Positions 32,990 to 51,939 are shown, numbered from the stretch's first letter. The stretch: DNA of 60,119 nt from Zygnema cylindricum (GCA_037447655.1 JBBHKE010002926.1:201914-262032); one strand, 5' to 3'. The notes: generated by a model not told the origin, from the letters alone. Program-made: numbers and translations.

Positions 32990-33608
32990 NNNNNNNNNNN
33001 NNNNNNNNNNNNNNNNNNNNNNNNNNNNNNNNNNNNNNNNNNNNNNNNNNNNNNNNNNNNNNNNNNNNNNNNNNNNNNNNNNNNNNNNNNNNNNNNNNNN
33101 NNNNNNNNNNNNNNNNNNNNNNNNNNNNNNNNNNNNNNNNNNNNNNNNNNNNNNNNNNNNNNNNNNNNNNNNNNNNNNNNNNNNNNNNNNNNNNNNNNNN
33201 NNNNNNNNNNNNNNNNNNNNNNNNNNNNNNNNNNNNNNNNNNNNNNNNNNNNNNNNNNNNNNNNNNNNNNNNNNNNNNNNNNNNNNNNNNNNNNNNNNNN
33301 NNNNNNNNNNNNNNNNNNNNNNNNNNNNNNNNNNNNNNNNNNNNNNNNNNNNNNNNNNNNNNNNNNNNNNNNNNNNNNNNNNNNNNNNNNNNNNNNNNNN
33401 NNNNNNNNNNNNNNNNNNNNNNNNNNNNNNNNNNNNNNNNNNNNNNNNNNNNNNNNNNNNNNNNNNNNNNNNNNNNNNNNNNNNNNNNNNNNNNNNNNNN
33501 NNNNNNNNNNNNNNNNNNNNNNNNNNNNNNNNNNNNNNNNNNNNNNNNNNNNNNNNNNNNNNNNNNNNNNNNNNNNNNNNNNNNNNNNNNNNNNNNNNNN
33601 NNNNNNNN
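32990..33608. other. 619-N assembly gap
   Basis: Unresolved sequence directly after the second tRNA-Gln unit. It may hide more units of the 197-bp tandem repeat. Confidence 0.98.
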
Positions 33609-34430
33609 TTTTGACGTCCAAACAAAAGCGCGGATACAAACTACTGCAGCTTCGCACACTGCACAGTGTCCTGTGGAAGTTAGCCTCAATGCACAGCTTT
33701 AAAACCACACTTGTTCTGGGCAAAAGGCTACTCAAGACCCCTTTTAGTAGCCTTACCCGTTTTTCAATGTTTACGAGGCCACCCTTGTCCGATACTCTAT
33801 TCAAGTACGAGTTCGATTACGCCATGCCGTTTCTAGATGAGATTAATACTAAACAGGTAATGACATGAAGTAACACATGCTTTTTGTCCATTTTCTTAGC
33901 CATGACATGTTTTGCGCACGCGTTCACACCAAAATTTCGACACGTAACTCCGATTGAAGGTGTCCTGTGACACGTCACACGCTTCGACGTCATCAAACAT
34001 AGGCGCGAAAACAAACCTGCAGTTTTTTTACTAATGTTCGAATGACGACGACGGTGGTTCAAAGTTGGACAGTTTTTTCGCGCGAAAACAATAAATAGCC
34101 GTTCGTATGTTGTTTTTGCTTCGTCAGCTTTTGGGGTTAATGTTGGCCTGTTTCAAAGAAAGACGCAACCTTAACCCGACTTCAATATCCTCAAATATTT
34201 TGGGGAAGTTCTATTGTACGGTTTTCCGGGAACTTCCGAGAACAACAAAGTCGGTACTCGGGAAGCCGTATATTATTCGAACGCCCGTCTGTTGCGGAAG
34301 TGATTTTTTTTCCGGTGGGAATAGGCTATCAGCCTGACAGTCGGATGCAATGAAAGTGCTTTGACATTTTTTTTTTTTCTTTGACATGGTTCAAATAGCA
34401 GATTCCTTCTCGAAGGAAATCAGCGACTAA

Positions 34431-35195
34431 GGATACGGCCCCATGTGGCTAAGTTCGGGTTTTTTTCTGTCGTTTTCCTTTCAAACTTAGCGCCGTACTG
34501 CCTAATCGCAATTTTGTAGAGTCCAATTTGCGTCATTCTTGAACTTAGGATGTACGAAAATTTGTCTTGTGTTTTATCGACCCACTGTCACGTCATCTTC
34601 AAACTTATCATAAACCATATCAGCAATGTGTTTTAAAGCAAAGTAGAACCGTGTACACAAATAGGAAAACATATTCCCACGTGTGAATTTTTTTCAAAAG
34701 TTTCTAACGACTGAAAAAAGTACAGGGCTGTTCGTTTTTGTCGGCATGCACCTTGTACGGTTTTTTTTTTTGCAGGGGTCTCGATGCTGCAGTGTCATTT
34801 CACCCAAAGTTGAAAAATCTGCGAAGGTGAAAAATCTGCGAAGTCATGGCGGCCGGACAGGAGAGGTTTACGCAAAGGCATGTCGTACAGCCACGGCTGC
34901 AAGGCTGCACGTCTACGATGTCACGCAATGACATGCGACATGCCGAATCCGCAAATCGTTTCAAAAATTACGATGTGTCTTGCGACGCTTCAAAAAGTTT
35001 CGAAAAAATACGGTGCGGCATTGACAAATTATACACGGTGACAGCCGTCACGGGTATTGTCGACGTATACAATCGTCACAAACTTAAGTAACAATTTCGA
35101 GTAAAAACATAGAGACACCTGATATCCGGGTCCGACGGATCCGCCCTAAAATACAAAGTAAGTTTGCTAAGTTACAAGTACATGGGGCCGTACCC
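34431..35195. mobile_element. PIF/Harbinger-like miniature element, 765 bp
   Basis: The left end GGATACGGCCCCATGT and right end ACATGGGGCCGTACCC are inverted repeats of 16 bp with one mismatch. They are flanked by TAA on both sides (34428-34430 and 35196-35198), a three-base TWA duplication as in PIF/Harbinger. The frames inside (about 80 codons) show no transposase motifs. The ends are related to those at 11518-12976. Confidence 0.75.
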
Positions 35196-35268
35196 TAACT
35201 CGTTACAGAGTGCCGTACGTCCGTATAGAATTGAAGATTACTAACAACTATAGTAGAGCCTAGAGGAT

Positions 35269-35457
35269 TACACTGGCCACCGTTATTAGCGTTGAGGATT
35301 TAAAAACATTATAAATCAGAATATATAGTTACAAAAGGACGTGACCGGCTATAGTCTAGTCTCTTAAATAGTGTTACTCTCACTATATTATTTTTTTCGC
35401 CTGAAATCAGTCGCGACCAAATTAGTGCTATTAACTCAAATGACGATGGACATTTTA
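35269..35457. mobile_element. Miniature element, partly decayed
   Basis: It starts TACACTGGCCACCGTTATTA and ends near TATTAACTCAAATGACGATGG. The right terminus is mutated. A further fragment of the same subfamily starts at 35680 (TACAATGCCCATTGTTACTAG) without a recognisable other end. From there to 36638 I see no gene. Confidence 0.6.
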
Positions 35458-35999
35458 TAAAAATAGTTCATAAAAAATAGACCAGGGCGTGAACATTAGA
35501 ATTGTGGTGGTGTGCACCAAATGTTTCTTCAGTTCTGAAATACTGTGGACCGTTAGTGGATGAATATAATTAATTAATTACAGTTGAATGCTGCAATAGT
35601 CTACTATTATTTCATAAATAGTGCGACCTTGGAAAGTGCATAAAATCGTAAGTTCGCAACTAATATGTATTAAAGAAACTACAATGCCCATTGTTACTAG
35701 AGTTAACCACTCTAGTTCAAGTGAATGGTTTTTCCATCCAAAAATAGTAAATTAAGGTTAACAAATAACACCGTTTACTTAAGTGTCCCATAGTGAGCCA
35801 CCTTGCAAAACAGAATTCAGTGCAACTAATTATGCTAAACCCCTCGCCACATATTTCTTTTCTTCTAACAACAATTAGGGTGTACCTTAAAGAGCAAAAA
35901 TCTTCCCTCTCCATGTAGATCCTTGTAGTTCTGGTCAAATATGAAAAAGTACCTATGTCCATAGAAAGGACTGTGACCAACCAAAATAAAACGCAGTCA

Positions 36000-36050
36000 C
36001 AAAAGTGACCAAATCACAAAAGTGACCAAATCACAAAAGTGACCAATAGG
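36000..36050. repeat. 17-bp tandem repeat
   Basis: Three copies of CACAAAAGTGACCAAAT in the region downstream of the oligoribonuclease gene. Confidence 0.8.
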
Positions 36051-36638
36051 ACCAATACCGTCGTATCCATATTAACAAACATTCACCGCCATAGATTGTT
36101 ATAAAGAGGAAAAGAGGAAAAGAGGACACGAGGAACGTTGAACTGTGAATAGCAGTTCATTGCTGTGTATTACGGTACTTCAACATTAAGCATTTTTTCC
36201 TACGGCACCACATTAAATTTGTGAGACCAGTACCATGTTGTCTAGTTTGAAAAATGGACCCCACGAATTGATGACTAACTCGAATGTTTACCTTAGCGAA
36301 GAAACCCTAAAAAGGCAAGAACCCTAAAGAAGGCAAGAACCTAAAAAAACGTCTATTTTGAAAGTCGTGGTTATAAACCAAACTCTGCTAAAGTGAAAGC
36401 ACAAGTGTATCCTTCCCTAAGCTCCAAAAGAGAAGAAACCTCATCTTGAGTACTCATTTTCTTTTCAAACTTTTGATGGCGATACAACAATGGCACTATA
36501 AAAGGGTCTAATTGCAATAATTCTTTTTGAAACGAAGTTTTCAAGGCATCATGGTTTTTTGTACAATTTTCTGAAACAACAAATTCGCAACGACTTTTGG
36601 TTCGGATCCTTTCAATTTGGGAATCTTGAAATAGTTAA

Positions 36639-39600
36639 TTAAAAAGTCTTAAAAAAAGTTTTCTTCAAGATTCTCAACTCTTCGATCGACTCCTTTATAT
36701 CGACTAAAGCTCGGTGTGTATCCGTCTTTTTTGGCAACTTTTTTATTTCTGCACAATAGAATATGATACCATCACAAAGCTCCGTTAGCATAAGTTCAGC
36801 ATCCTGACAAAAAAAACTTTAAGTCCCTTCTTGACCACATGATCAAATGGTTTTACTGTCAGTGTTAGGAATGTACACTGCCCATCGCTGTTAATGTAAA
36901 GAAATTATTAGTATTAAAGCAGAACTAGTACCAACAATACTAAATAAGCGCAGAGTGACGTGACTGTTTGTCATCCACTCCCTTAACTAGTGTTACCAAC
37001 ACCGTTTTACAATTTTTGGCCAAAAAATGTTGCGACCGAATTGGTGTTATTAACTCTAACAATGAGGGGCAGTGTAGCAAAATATTGGCTCGCATCAAAT
37101 GACGAGTTAGGAATTATTTGCAACAACCTCTGTACACTGCTCCCGTTAGTTTCTCGACATTTCTTTTCCATTAGAAGTGAATCTGATCACGAGTTATAGA
37201 TTCGTTTGAAGACAATTCTTTCATCGCCCAATTTGTGACTAAAGTGATCACACGGCGATCATAATAGAAAAACTTAAAACATTAATAAGCTTTGGTTGAC
37301 TTTCGCACCAAATGACAATCCCATCTAAAAAATTTAACCCTGAGCACAAATAAGTTTACCATAAGTTCAACCATAAAGTTGGTCAATTTCTCATTCTCAC
37401 TGATCTTAACCCACCTAATGCTTCATCATAACTGGTGGGTAGGACAGAGTGATCTAATGGAACATAGTGGAACTGAAAACGGGAACATGGGGTCCAGTAT
37501 TGCAAGGTCATCATTGATCTTAGTCAAGCAGTCCCGGTATGACTGGGTTTGACCACGTTTGACCAGGGTTGACCGAGGTTTACCGGAGTTGACTAGGGTT
37601 GAACACGTCATGTATGAAAAACAACCAGATAACTAGGTTACGCTTTTAGTGGAGACAAACCCGCTATAAAGGGGATAAAGTAACAAACTTCTTCCCGGAC
37701 AAAAGTCCTTAGTTGCTAGTGCTACATGCCTTCATGCAGTCAGGAAAATTAGACCATGGGCTTCTTATTCTAAGAATCCTTGACAGGTGCCCAGTTATTC
37801 CTGTTTTTCCTCTATACCGTTGCATGAAAAATGGCAATAATTAGGCCACAAAAAGGGCTTAGCCCCATCAGGGCACTTTTCGGACCAAAGTAAAACTGTT
37901 TTCGATGATCGGGAAATTTACAGACGTACGAGGATCTGAAAGATCCAAATGGCTCAAGGACTGACAATGGCCATACTTTGGTCCAAAAAGTGCCCTAATG
38001 AGACGACAAAGGGAGAGGGGGAGGGGGAGGGGGAGGGGGAGGGCTATGCAGTAAGGCTTCTTGTGCTTGCACTTGCAAATCTGCTTGGCTGTAACACTTA
38101 AAATCAAATCGATTTTGTTTGATTTGTTCGGTACGGCAAGAAGCAATGCAAGAAGTGCCCCAAGAAATAACCAAACTGGGACACACGGTGTATCCCAATT
38201 TATCTGACGACCTTCTTGCGTAGTACGGCTGTATTTTTCAAATCACCCGAACTAACGGAAAACTAAAATTCACTGTGATGACAAGTCACAACAGTGACAA
38301 AGTCACCTTCCAGCATTACGGACAAGGAAGGAGGGACGAGAGGGGCTCCCCTCCGTCACCCGGCAGATCCCACTGCAGATAATCCTGCGGCGTCGTGTCA
38401 CATCTTTTGGAGGTAAGTCAGATAAAATTATACATAAGTATGGAGAGGCCATGACAGCCTTCTTGTGCTGTTTCTGTTAGGAGAACGGTTCTCGCACCGC
38501 CCAGATGAAATATGCAAATATTTGAAAAGATTTGCAAACGCAAAAACAAAAAGTCTTCAGTTTGCCTTTGGTGTGAGTTCATTCTTTACCAAGTAGAGAA
38601 TTGAACCACCAAATGCCTTCTCTACCAGTGCAAGTATCTTTTCTTCATGATGCCTTCAACCACAGCAACTAGCTTAGCAGTACCGTACAAAACCCAAAAT
38701 TATTTTCTATTGTTTCCAAATTGAAGAAGAAACGGTGGTTTCTCGTACGATTTGACAATCCAACGTTTGATAAGTCACTTGTTGAACCCTATTTTACCTG
38801 ATCCGCTTTTAGTGCATAATGTAAACCGTAGTCAACTACGGTTTAGAGTATGCATGAAAAATGACTTGTCCTAATTTCAAACATTTGTAATTTAGTGCAC
38901 AGTGGCTCAAAAGTTTCCATACTTCCAATTAACCAGTGATGTCTTTTGAACAACTCACTGAACAATTACGAAATGTTCATTATATGGGCATTACGGTTAA
39001 CTGTCCATGACAATAAAAATTGAGGAGAAAAAGCACTTGCTAATCAATAGCACATGCATAACAGGAGACTCTAAAGTGCAGATTAGCCGAAAACTTGAGA
39101 ATTATAATTTCCAATATTAAATGGTCGTTAAGATCTCTAGAAGATTCTATTGTGCAGATGAACCGAAAAAAATGAGTAGTACACAAAGATACATCAAAAT
39201 CATTAAAAAAGTGACTCACTTTCTGGATACCATCTTTGACACATGGACTTTATGGAGCTTACGTCCACCAACACATGGGAAAAGCGTGTTGCAAGTAAAG
39301 GCATATACTTCTGTCGCACCCAAAAAACCCAAAAGGCCCTCTTATGTCAGTACACAAATATGGGGAATTTCAAATAGCAATGTACACCACTTTAACCCTG
39401 AGAGTGCTAAAAAATGCTTAAGGATTGTACTTGGACCAAGTAAAAATAAATGAAGCAAAATTTCAAGCACTACAAATGTGTGACAATGACCAAAGCCTCT
39501 CCCATAGGCTTGTTGACAATTGACAATTGACGAAGAAAATGAGACAAGTTAGTCAAACTTGTTTCGTTAATGCCTCACATAAATTGGTTATTACAGCAGG

Positions 39601-42600
39601 GATAAGAAACCATCGGACATTTCACAGATGAAACATGGTTTCTGTATCTTTATTAGCCTTAATTACCTTTTTGCCATTTAAATCAACTATTCTCCGTGCA
39701 CACCTGTCCGATGTTCCTTCAGAGAAGCAAAGAACCTTACCTTTCCACCGGAGCCGTCAGATTAACAATCCGACACCTGAGCAAAGAGAAAAGTTGATTT
39801 AAGTGGCGAAAAAAAATGTTAACGCTAATAACGATGCAGGTTTTCTCAATATTAGTGTAGACGTGACAAGAGATACTGCCTCTGTAGGAGAGTTTCACTC
39901 AATGGATTTGTATGGAGAAAAAATAACTTACTTTCAAAAATGAAAAGTCAACGTATACGGAATTCCCTGCAAGTTGCGCCAGTCTGGATCCCATGTGCTT
40001 GTCAAGAAACTCAACCATCTGCCATCCTCCACCTTTTTATCAAAATCCATACAGCCAAAGAAAAAATGATAGACAGAGAAGCAAATTTCAAATGTGGCAA
40101 AACTGACACCAAATCCTTTCTTCATCCAACACACAGAAGCTTCTAAACAACCCTGGCAGTTCATAATAATGGTCATAGTGATTCACTGTTGTTTGGCCAA
40201 ACTTGCATCATTTTCATAAGGAACAAATACTAACAAAGAAAAAATAGCAAACGTCCATCAACAATCTAACAGAAAAGTAGAGAGACGGCTAAAACCATTT
40301 TTGTTATAGTGACAACCTGCTGTTCTGCATCAGCCAACGTGATTGAACTGTTCCGCACTTTTTCCACAAGGCCTGCAAAAGGTTCCTTTCAACACAATGA
40401 AGTCTCCAGAAAAACTGACATAGGGAAACACCCCATTAAGTACATTGTGAATCGCTATTAGCGTTAATAACACTAATTCATGGCATTAGTTTTGTCTTCT
40501 GACCACAAAATAGCATTAACAACACTAGACATTCTTTTCTTAATACTAATTCTTTCAACGGTCCAAAATGAGCCAAGTCAATCAGAATTGAAATAGAACA
40601 AATAACACTACTATAAACACCAAGCTTCTTATTTCTTCACTCTAATAGCGATTCACGGTGTAGTTCACTTCACAGGCATCTTGTTCTTAAAACTTCACTT
40701 GGAACAAAAACTTCATTTCCAAAAAGCCTACATAAACCATTTGTCCTGCTCCAGGGTAAAGCCGTGGGACGTGACAAAACAAATTCGACACTCCTAAATT
40801 TGCCTTCTTCAGCAATGCAAGCTGGAATTCAACATACAATTAGCCTGCCTCCTGAACATACGAATTCCCAACCAAAAGGCAACAAAATAAATGATTTCTC
40901 TTCATTTACCACTTTGTGTATGATGTTCTTGACACCAATCATTCATTGCAGCCAGAACTTCCTCTGTTTCATGAATAACATGATGGGGTCCCTGCATCCT
41001 GTCCCTCCCAATTTGTTGGTTCATGGTGCTCCAACATTATTAAAAACTTTAACCCAAAAAATTGTTCTTTGTCACACAAAAGAAACTTGAAGGATTGGAC
41101 CAGTAAAGAAGTAATAAGGTAGTAAGGGTAATTTCGCATCCGCTATTGCTGGCGTTACTGTCCAGGAATCACAGCAATTGTACAGAAAAGTGAACAATTC
41201 GTACTTCATTTTTTCTGTACGATTACTGCCATTAGTGGCCAGTGACCCCAGTAGTAGCGTATTTTTGTAATTACCATACAACAGGTTTCTGGAAAAGCAT
41301 CAGATTCAGGAAACAGCCTTGAGAGAACAAAATACCAGTACACCACCTACCACTATTAGAATCGGTGATTTATTAACGTTAACATTTTATTAGAATCAAC
41401 TACACTAAATTGTGTTATGTCAAGTGGCTCATTGTGGACCAGTTAACTAAATAGTGTTATTAATTTATGATTTTGGGTCAAAACCACACGCACTTGAACT
41501 AGAGTGATTAGCTCGAATAGTGAGCAGTTTAGAGATCTGCAGTGCAATTATGATGAGCTCGGGTGTGCTATGCTGTAAATTACAGATTGTGTTTTACTAA
41601 ATTCAGTGAATTTCTGAACAAACTAACATTTTTGTTGTGCCAATGAAACTACATGTGGATGAAAGCTACTTCATGTTTTTATATGCACTCATTTCCATGA
41701 ATTATAATTGGAACACGCATGTGCAAATGTCACAACAGTTATGTAAACATGCATAAACCCACCAACTAAATACAGCACCGAATTATACTTTCAACAATGC
41801 AATTACCCACATTCTTTTTATCTTTGCAAGCTCATCTGACAACTCAACTACCATGACTGACATGGACCATAGTTGCATGCCAGTTTTAAGCATTGCCGAG
41901 AATCAGAGTGGACTTTAGCACAAAGGTTTTGAGAAGCCAAGACTTTAGTGTACATAAATGATGTGAGTAATACTATTTTCCAATCCACACCTATAGATCA
42001 ATCATGCTTACGGCAAAATGTCATACAAGCTAAAAAAATGGAAAATGTGCAGCAATTAAGAGTGAATGACAATTAGATTATTTTCTTTATCAAAAACTTA
42101 AGTGAATAGTTTTTCTTTATCAACTTACGTGAAGTGATGACAATTAGAATAGCTACTTTCTCACAGACTTATGCGAAGAAATCAGACCAAAAAGTGCGTA
42201 CCTCAATTTCGTGTTTCAGATCGCCATCGGTCATAATACAAGCAATCTCAATAATCCGATGCTTATCGACCTCAAGTCCTGTACAATAGTCAAAGTCAAG
42301 TTCCATACATAGTCAAAAACTGAATTGCGGTATTCGGAAAACACATCTACTTCTAAAGGTTGACAAAAGCAGTTATAGAAAAAAGTTCAATCACTCCAAC
42401 TCGAATAACTCACAAATATTTTGACAGAATTTATGTAGGAAAAGGACAGAATCAACATTGACAGAGTTCATGCAGGAAAAGGAAAAAATCAAAACTGCAA
42501 GTATATCGTCCTTCTTGACATTCAGACAAAGCGAGCAAGCAACAGGCAAAAGACAATAAAAGACACAAAAGACGATGGAAAGATACAACAGCAAAAGAAA

Positions 42601-42933
42601 TAGTGAGAGATATAAAACAAAGACAGAAGTAAAAGCATAAAATAAGTAACAATTAAGTAACTCGCTTTGTCCAACTTTGACTCTTTATATTATACATCAT
42701 AATCAAAAACTTGAGAACTTACCTGTCATCTCCAAATCAATCCAAATAAGAGGTCTCGGTAATGTAGTTCTCTTTCCATCAAATTCTTGCACAGACACTT
42801 CTATCTCATTTTCGACTATCTCGCTTTTGACTTTCTTACTCTTTCCTTCCACTTTCTTTTTGCGGCGAAGCTCGGGAAACTCATCCTCATCTCCAGCTAA
42901 GCTAAGAGCTTCAAAAAAATTTACTTCAGCCAT
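36639..42933 (-). CDS. ORN: Oligoribonuclease (DEDDh 3'-5' exonuclease), seven exons, 237 aa
   Basis: Exons on the - strand: 42723-42933, 42202-42278, 40910-40991, 40317-40372, 39932-40018, 39220-39310, 36639-36748; all phases agree. The core matches oligoribonuclease/REXO2: PLIWIDLEMTG (catalytic Asp66 and Glu68), HRIIEIACIMTDGDL, VIHETEEVLAAMNDWCQEHH, SGLVEKVR, AGNSVYVDFSFLKKYMP (Asp166), VLVDVSSIKSMCQRWYPE and HRALVDIKESIEEL (His213, Asp218). It degrades 2-5-nt RNA fragments left by other exonucleases, in mitochondria and cytosol of relatives. The N-terminal 60 residues are charged (RRKKKVEGKSKKVKSE) and do not look like a clean targeting peptide. The first Asp of the usual HRALDDI motif is Val here, but the metal-binding Asp is kept. 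It is divergent with DUS2. Introns 2, 3, 5 and 6 hold miniature elements. Confidence 0.92.
36874..37076. mobile_element. Miniature element in oligoribonuclease intron 6
   Basis: The 203-bp copy starts TACACTGCCCATCGCTGTTA and ends CAATGAGGGGCAGTGTA, with TA at both ends. Confidence 0.75.
37540..37610. repeat. 12-bp tandem repeat (GTTTGACCAGGG-like)
   Basis: About six degenerate copies of a 10-12-bp unit such as GGGTTTGACCAC and GGGTTGACCGAG, in oligoribonuclease intron 6. Confidence 0.75.
38009..38044 (+). repeat. (GGGGGA)n tract with G-quadruplex potential
   Basis: Runs of five G separated by single A, at least four in a row on the + strand. This is the template strand of the oligoribonuclease gene, so the RNA carries the C-rich complement. 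Intronic. Confidence 0.75.
39640..39845. mobile_element. Decayed miniature element in oligoribonuclease intron 5
   Basis: The interior (CTCCGTGCACACCTGTCCGA, AAGTGGCGAAAAAA) and right end (GTTAACGCTAATAACGATG) match the subfamily of 1393-1612. The left terminus is nearly unrecognisable. Confidence 0.6.
40441..40662. mobile_element. Miniature element in oligoribonuclease intron 3
   Basis: The 222-bp copy starts TACATTGTGAATCGCTATTA and ends TAGCGATTCACGGTGTA. The ends are well preserved; the interior is of a different type from 1393-1612. Confidence 0.8.
41339..41531. mobile_element. Miniature element in oligoribonuclease intron 2
   Basis: The left end is TACACCACCTACCACTATTAG. The right end is near GATTAGCTCGAATAGTGAGCAG and is degraded. 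Confidence 0.6.
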
Positions 42934-43559
42934 AGTGATGCATAAGATGCTTCAATCAAATCTTTCTACCTTGGTGACACATAAGTGAATAAACCTTGGA
43001 CAATTTGAAAAAGGACGAACCGAAGGTTTTACACAATATCAGTTCTCAGCATTCTAAAAAGATTATTTTTGTTCTGCTCATGAATTTAGGAATCAAATTG
43101 TATCCATGGATTTTTGTGCCCAAACCAAAGTACCAAAATACCAAAGTACCATAGTTCAAACCGAAGTACCTGGAAATGCTATATGTGGTAACGCTATACT
43201 ATACGCGTATTACAAGGGAAAATCCTGTATAATACGCATATAATACGATATCACCAGTTATAGCGTTTCCACGCGTTCGCACTTTTGAACGATGAACAAA
43301 AGGAGGAGAGATCTTTAAAACTTTTAGGGTTTATGATGTTGATGCATGGTTCTTAAAAGTTGGAAAGAACATCCATGAATGTTGCAAGCTCTACAAGGCT
43401 ACCGACTCTTAAAATTTGGAATGTTCAAAGGTTATTGTTCTTGTTCTTTTCTAAACGTTAACATTTTTTTTTTTGTTAAAGAAAGGTTTTTGATTCTAGA
43501 ATAGCCAAAAAAAGTACTTTGCGTCCAACCAAACCTCTTTTCCAGCGAGTTGTTTATCC
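42934..43559. promoter_or_regulatory. Shared upstream region of oligoribonuclease (-) and DUS2 (+)
   Basis: A 626-bp interval between divergent start codons, hence presumably a bidirectional promoter. It contains an imperfect palindrome at 43187-43270 (GGTAACGCTATACTATACGC, ending TATAGCGTTTCC). No TATA box is placed convincingly for either gene. Confidence 0.5.
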
Positions 43560-50068
<6,509 letters not shown>

Positions 50069-51939
50069 GAAAAAACAAACCCAGAAAACCCTAGAAAACC
50101 CTAAGAAATTCCTAAGAAATTTCTAAGAAAACCCGAATACTGAAGAAAAACCTAGAAAACCCTAAGGTACCCTGAAACCCTAGAAGAATAAGAGGAAGAG
50201 GTCTACATGAAGAAGAAGATGATGTTTTTTTTCTTGACATATGGTTGTGGCAAAAACCATACAAAGGGATCTCCTATTCTTTCTCTTTATGGTAAGTTTT
50301 CTCCTGAAATGGTTTCCAATTAAAGGTTTCCTATTGAGGGTTTTCAATTTAAGGTGTTCAAGTAATATATTTGTTCTTTTTTTTGTCTTCGGTAATTTTT
50401 GTGTTTTTCTGATTGTTTTTGCACTATTTTGTGCGATTGTGTCGTAAACTTTTTACATTATTGACCTTTTTTCGTATCCTTTATCAAAAGATTTTCTCGT
50501 TTCAAGCTTCATTTTGTTAACCTTTCTAGACCTTTTTCCAGTTCATCAGTTTGTTTTCTAAACTTTTTTGTGTTTCCCGTTTTTTTTTTTTTTTTTTCTT
50601 TTGGTTCCTTTTACTGGCGATTTAATATGGTTATTTTGAGGCAATCCTTTACAAGTTATAAAAATAAAGTATATCTTATAAATAAAGTACATGTTAAAAT
50701 AAGGTATGTATCAAAAGAAAGTACATCATATAAATAAAGCACATGTGAAATTAAAGTAGTGTCAAAATAAAGTACAAAAAATATATGCTTCATATGTTTT
50801 TATCTTATATCTGGTAGATGATTTGAATTGTACTATGAGTAGATGTTGGTAATAGAGTACATAAAATAATGGTATAAAGAAAGTAAAAAATAAGCCAACA
50901 AGTACTTTTTGTTCTTGTTGTTGATAATGTTGTGTATTTAGTAAATGAGTAAAAGTTTAGGGAGTTTAAAGGTTTTTTAGAGTTTTTTAGGATTTTTATG
51001 GTGTTTGATAATTAGTGTTGATTCTGTGGTTTGTGACTGGTGTGACAGGTACAAATAAGAAAGAAGGCTGGAATCTATACCACAGGATAAATCCATTTTT
51101 TTTTCCGATTTTTCCATCTTTTTCATTTTATTTTTCATTTTTTCACATTTTTTTTCAATTTTCATTTTCTTTCACTTTTTTTTATTTATTTTTTATACCC
51201 ATTTTTTTAAATAAAAAATCTGGATAAGTCAAAGTTATGTAGGAATAGAAATTGCGTAATGAGGATGAAAAAGAAAACATACGATCTCTAAGGGAGTAAA
51301 TAGTTTGATTTTTTTATCCGCAGGGTTTTCCTTTTATTTTTGAAGTTTTTTGTCTTCAAAATGGGTTTTCATTTTTGGCGGTGTCTTTTGGGCGTTTTTT
51401 GTCTTTTTTGTCAACAAAAAATATCGCGTACTGTATGGAGGTTTCTGGTTTGTTTTAGGTTTGTTTTATTTGTAAGAAAAAAAAATCGACTTCCGATCTC
51501 GATTTTTCCTCGATCTGATCTTTACTTCTTCTTTCGCTGTACATTTGTACCCCTGATTTGACTTCTTTACTTTATCTGATTTTGATTGTACTTTTGTAGT
51601 TTTTGTAGTTTTGGTTCGAAAACATTTTGTACTTCGGGTGTAAAGTAACTATTGTACTCCCCTCCCTCCCTCCCCTTCCCTCTCCCTCTCCCTCTCCCTC
51701 TCCCTCTCACCGTCGACCGAAAAATGAACCGATGACCAAAAATATTCATCTCGACCGTGTACTCGAATACAAATCAACGGTCACAAATTTTTTTAGTATT
51801 CAAACCGGCTAATGATTTTGACGGCACGATGCCATTAGTGGAAACTGAAAGCCGTGAACCTCCAAGTGAAACCCTAAGAAGTTCACTCACTTATATCTTC
51901 ATTATAAATCAGTATATAGTTCATATGTCTTATATTTAG

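Larger units (their letters stand above)
31736..34430. other. Intergenic with tRNA-Gln cluster and gap; otherwise nothing recognised
   Basis: Apart from the tRNA-Gln sequences (32710-32780, 32919-32977) and the 619-N gap, I find no conserved frame. Small CAGCAG-flavoured repeats occur at 31780-31830. From 33609 to 34430 the sequence is more GC-rich with no recognisable product. Confidence 0.5.

Noticed and set aside
32728-33868. Frames of 200-370 codons on both strands across the N run
   Set aside because: They consist almost entirely of unknown residues from the 619-N gap.
34683-35100. Two overlapping about 80-codon frames inside the Harbinger-like element
   Set aside because: No DDE or Myb-like motifs, and they overlap in different frames; most likely chance in a GC-richer miniature element.
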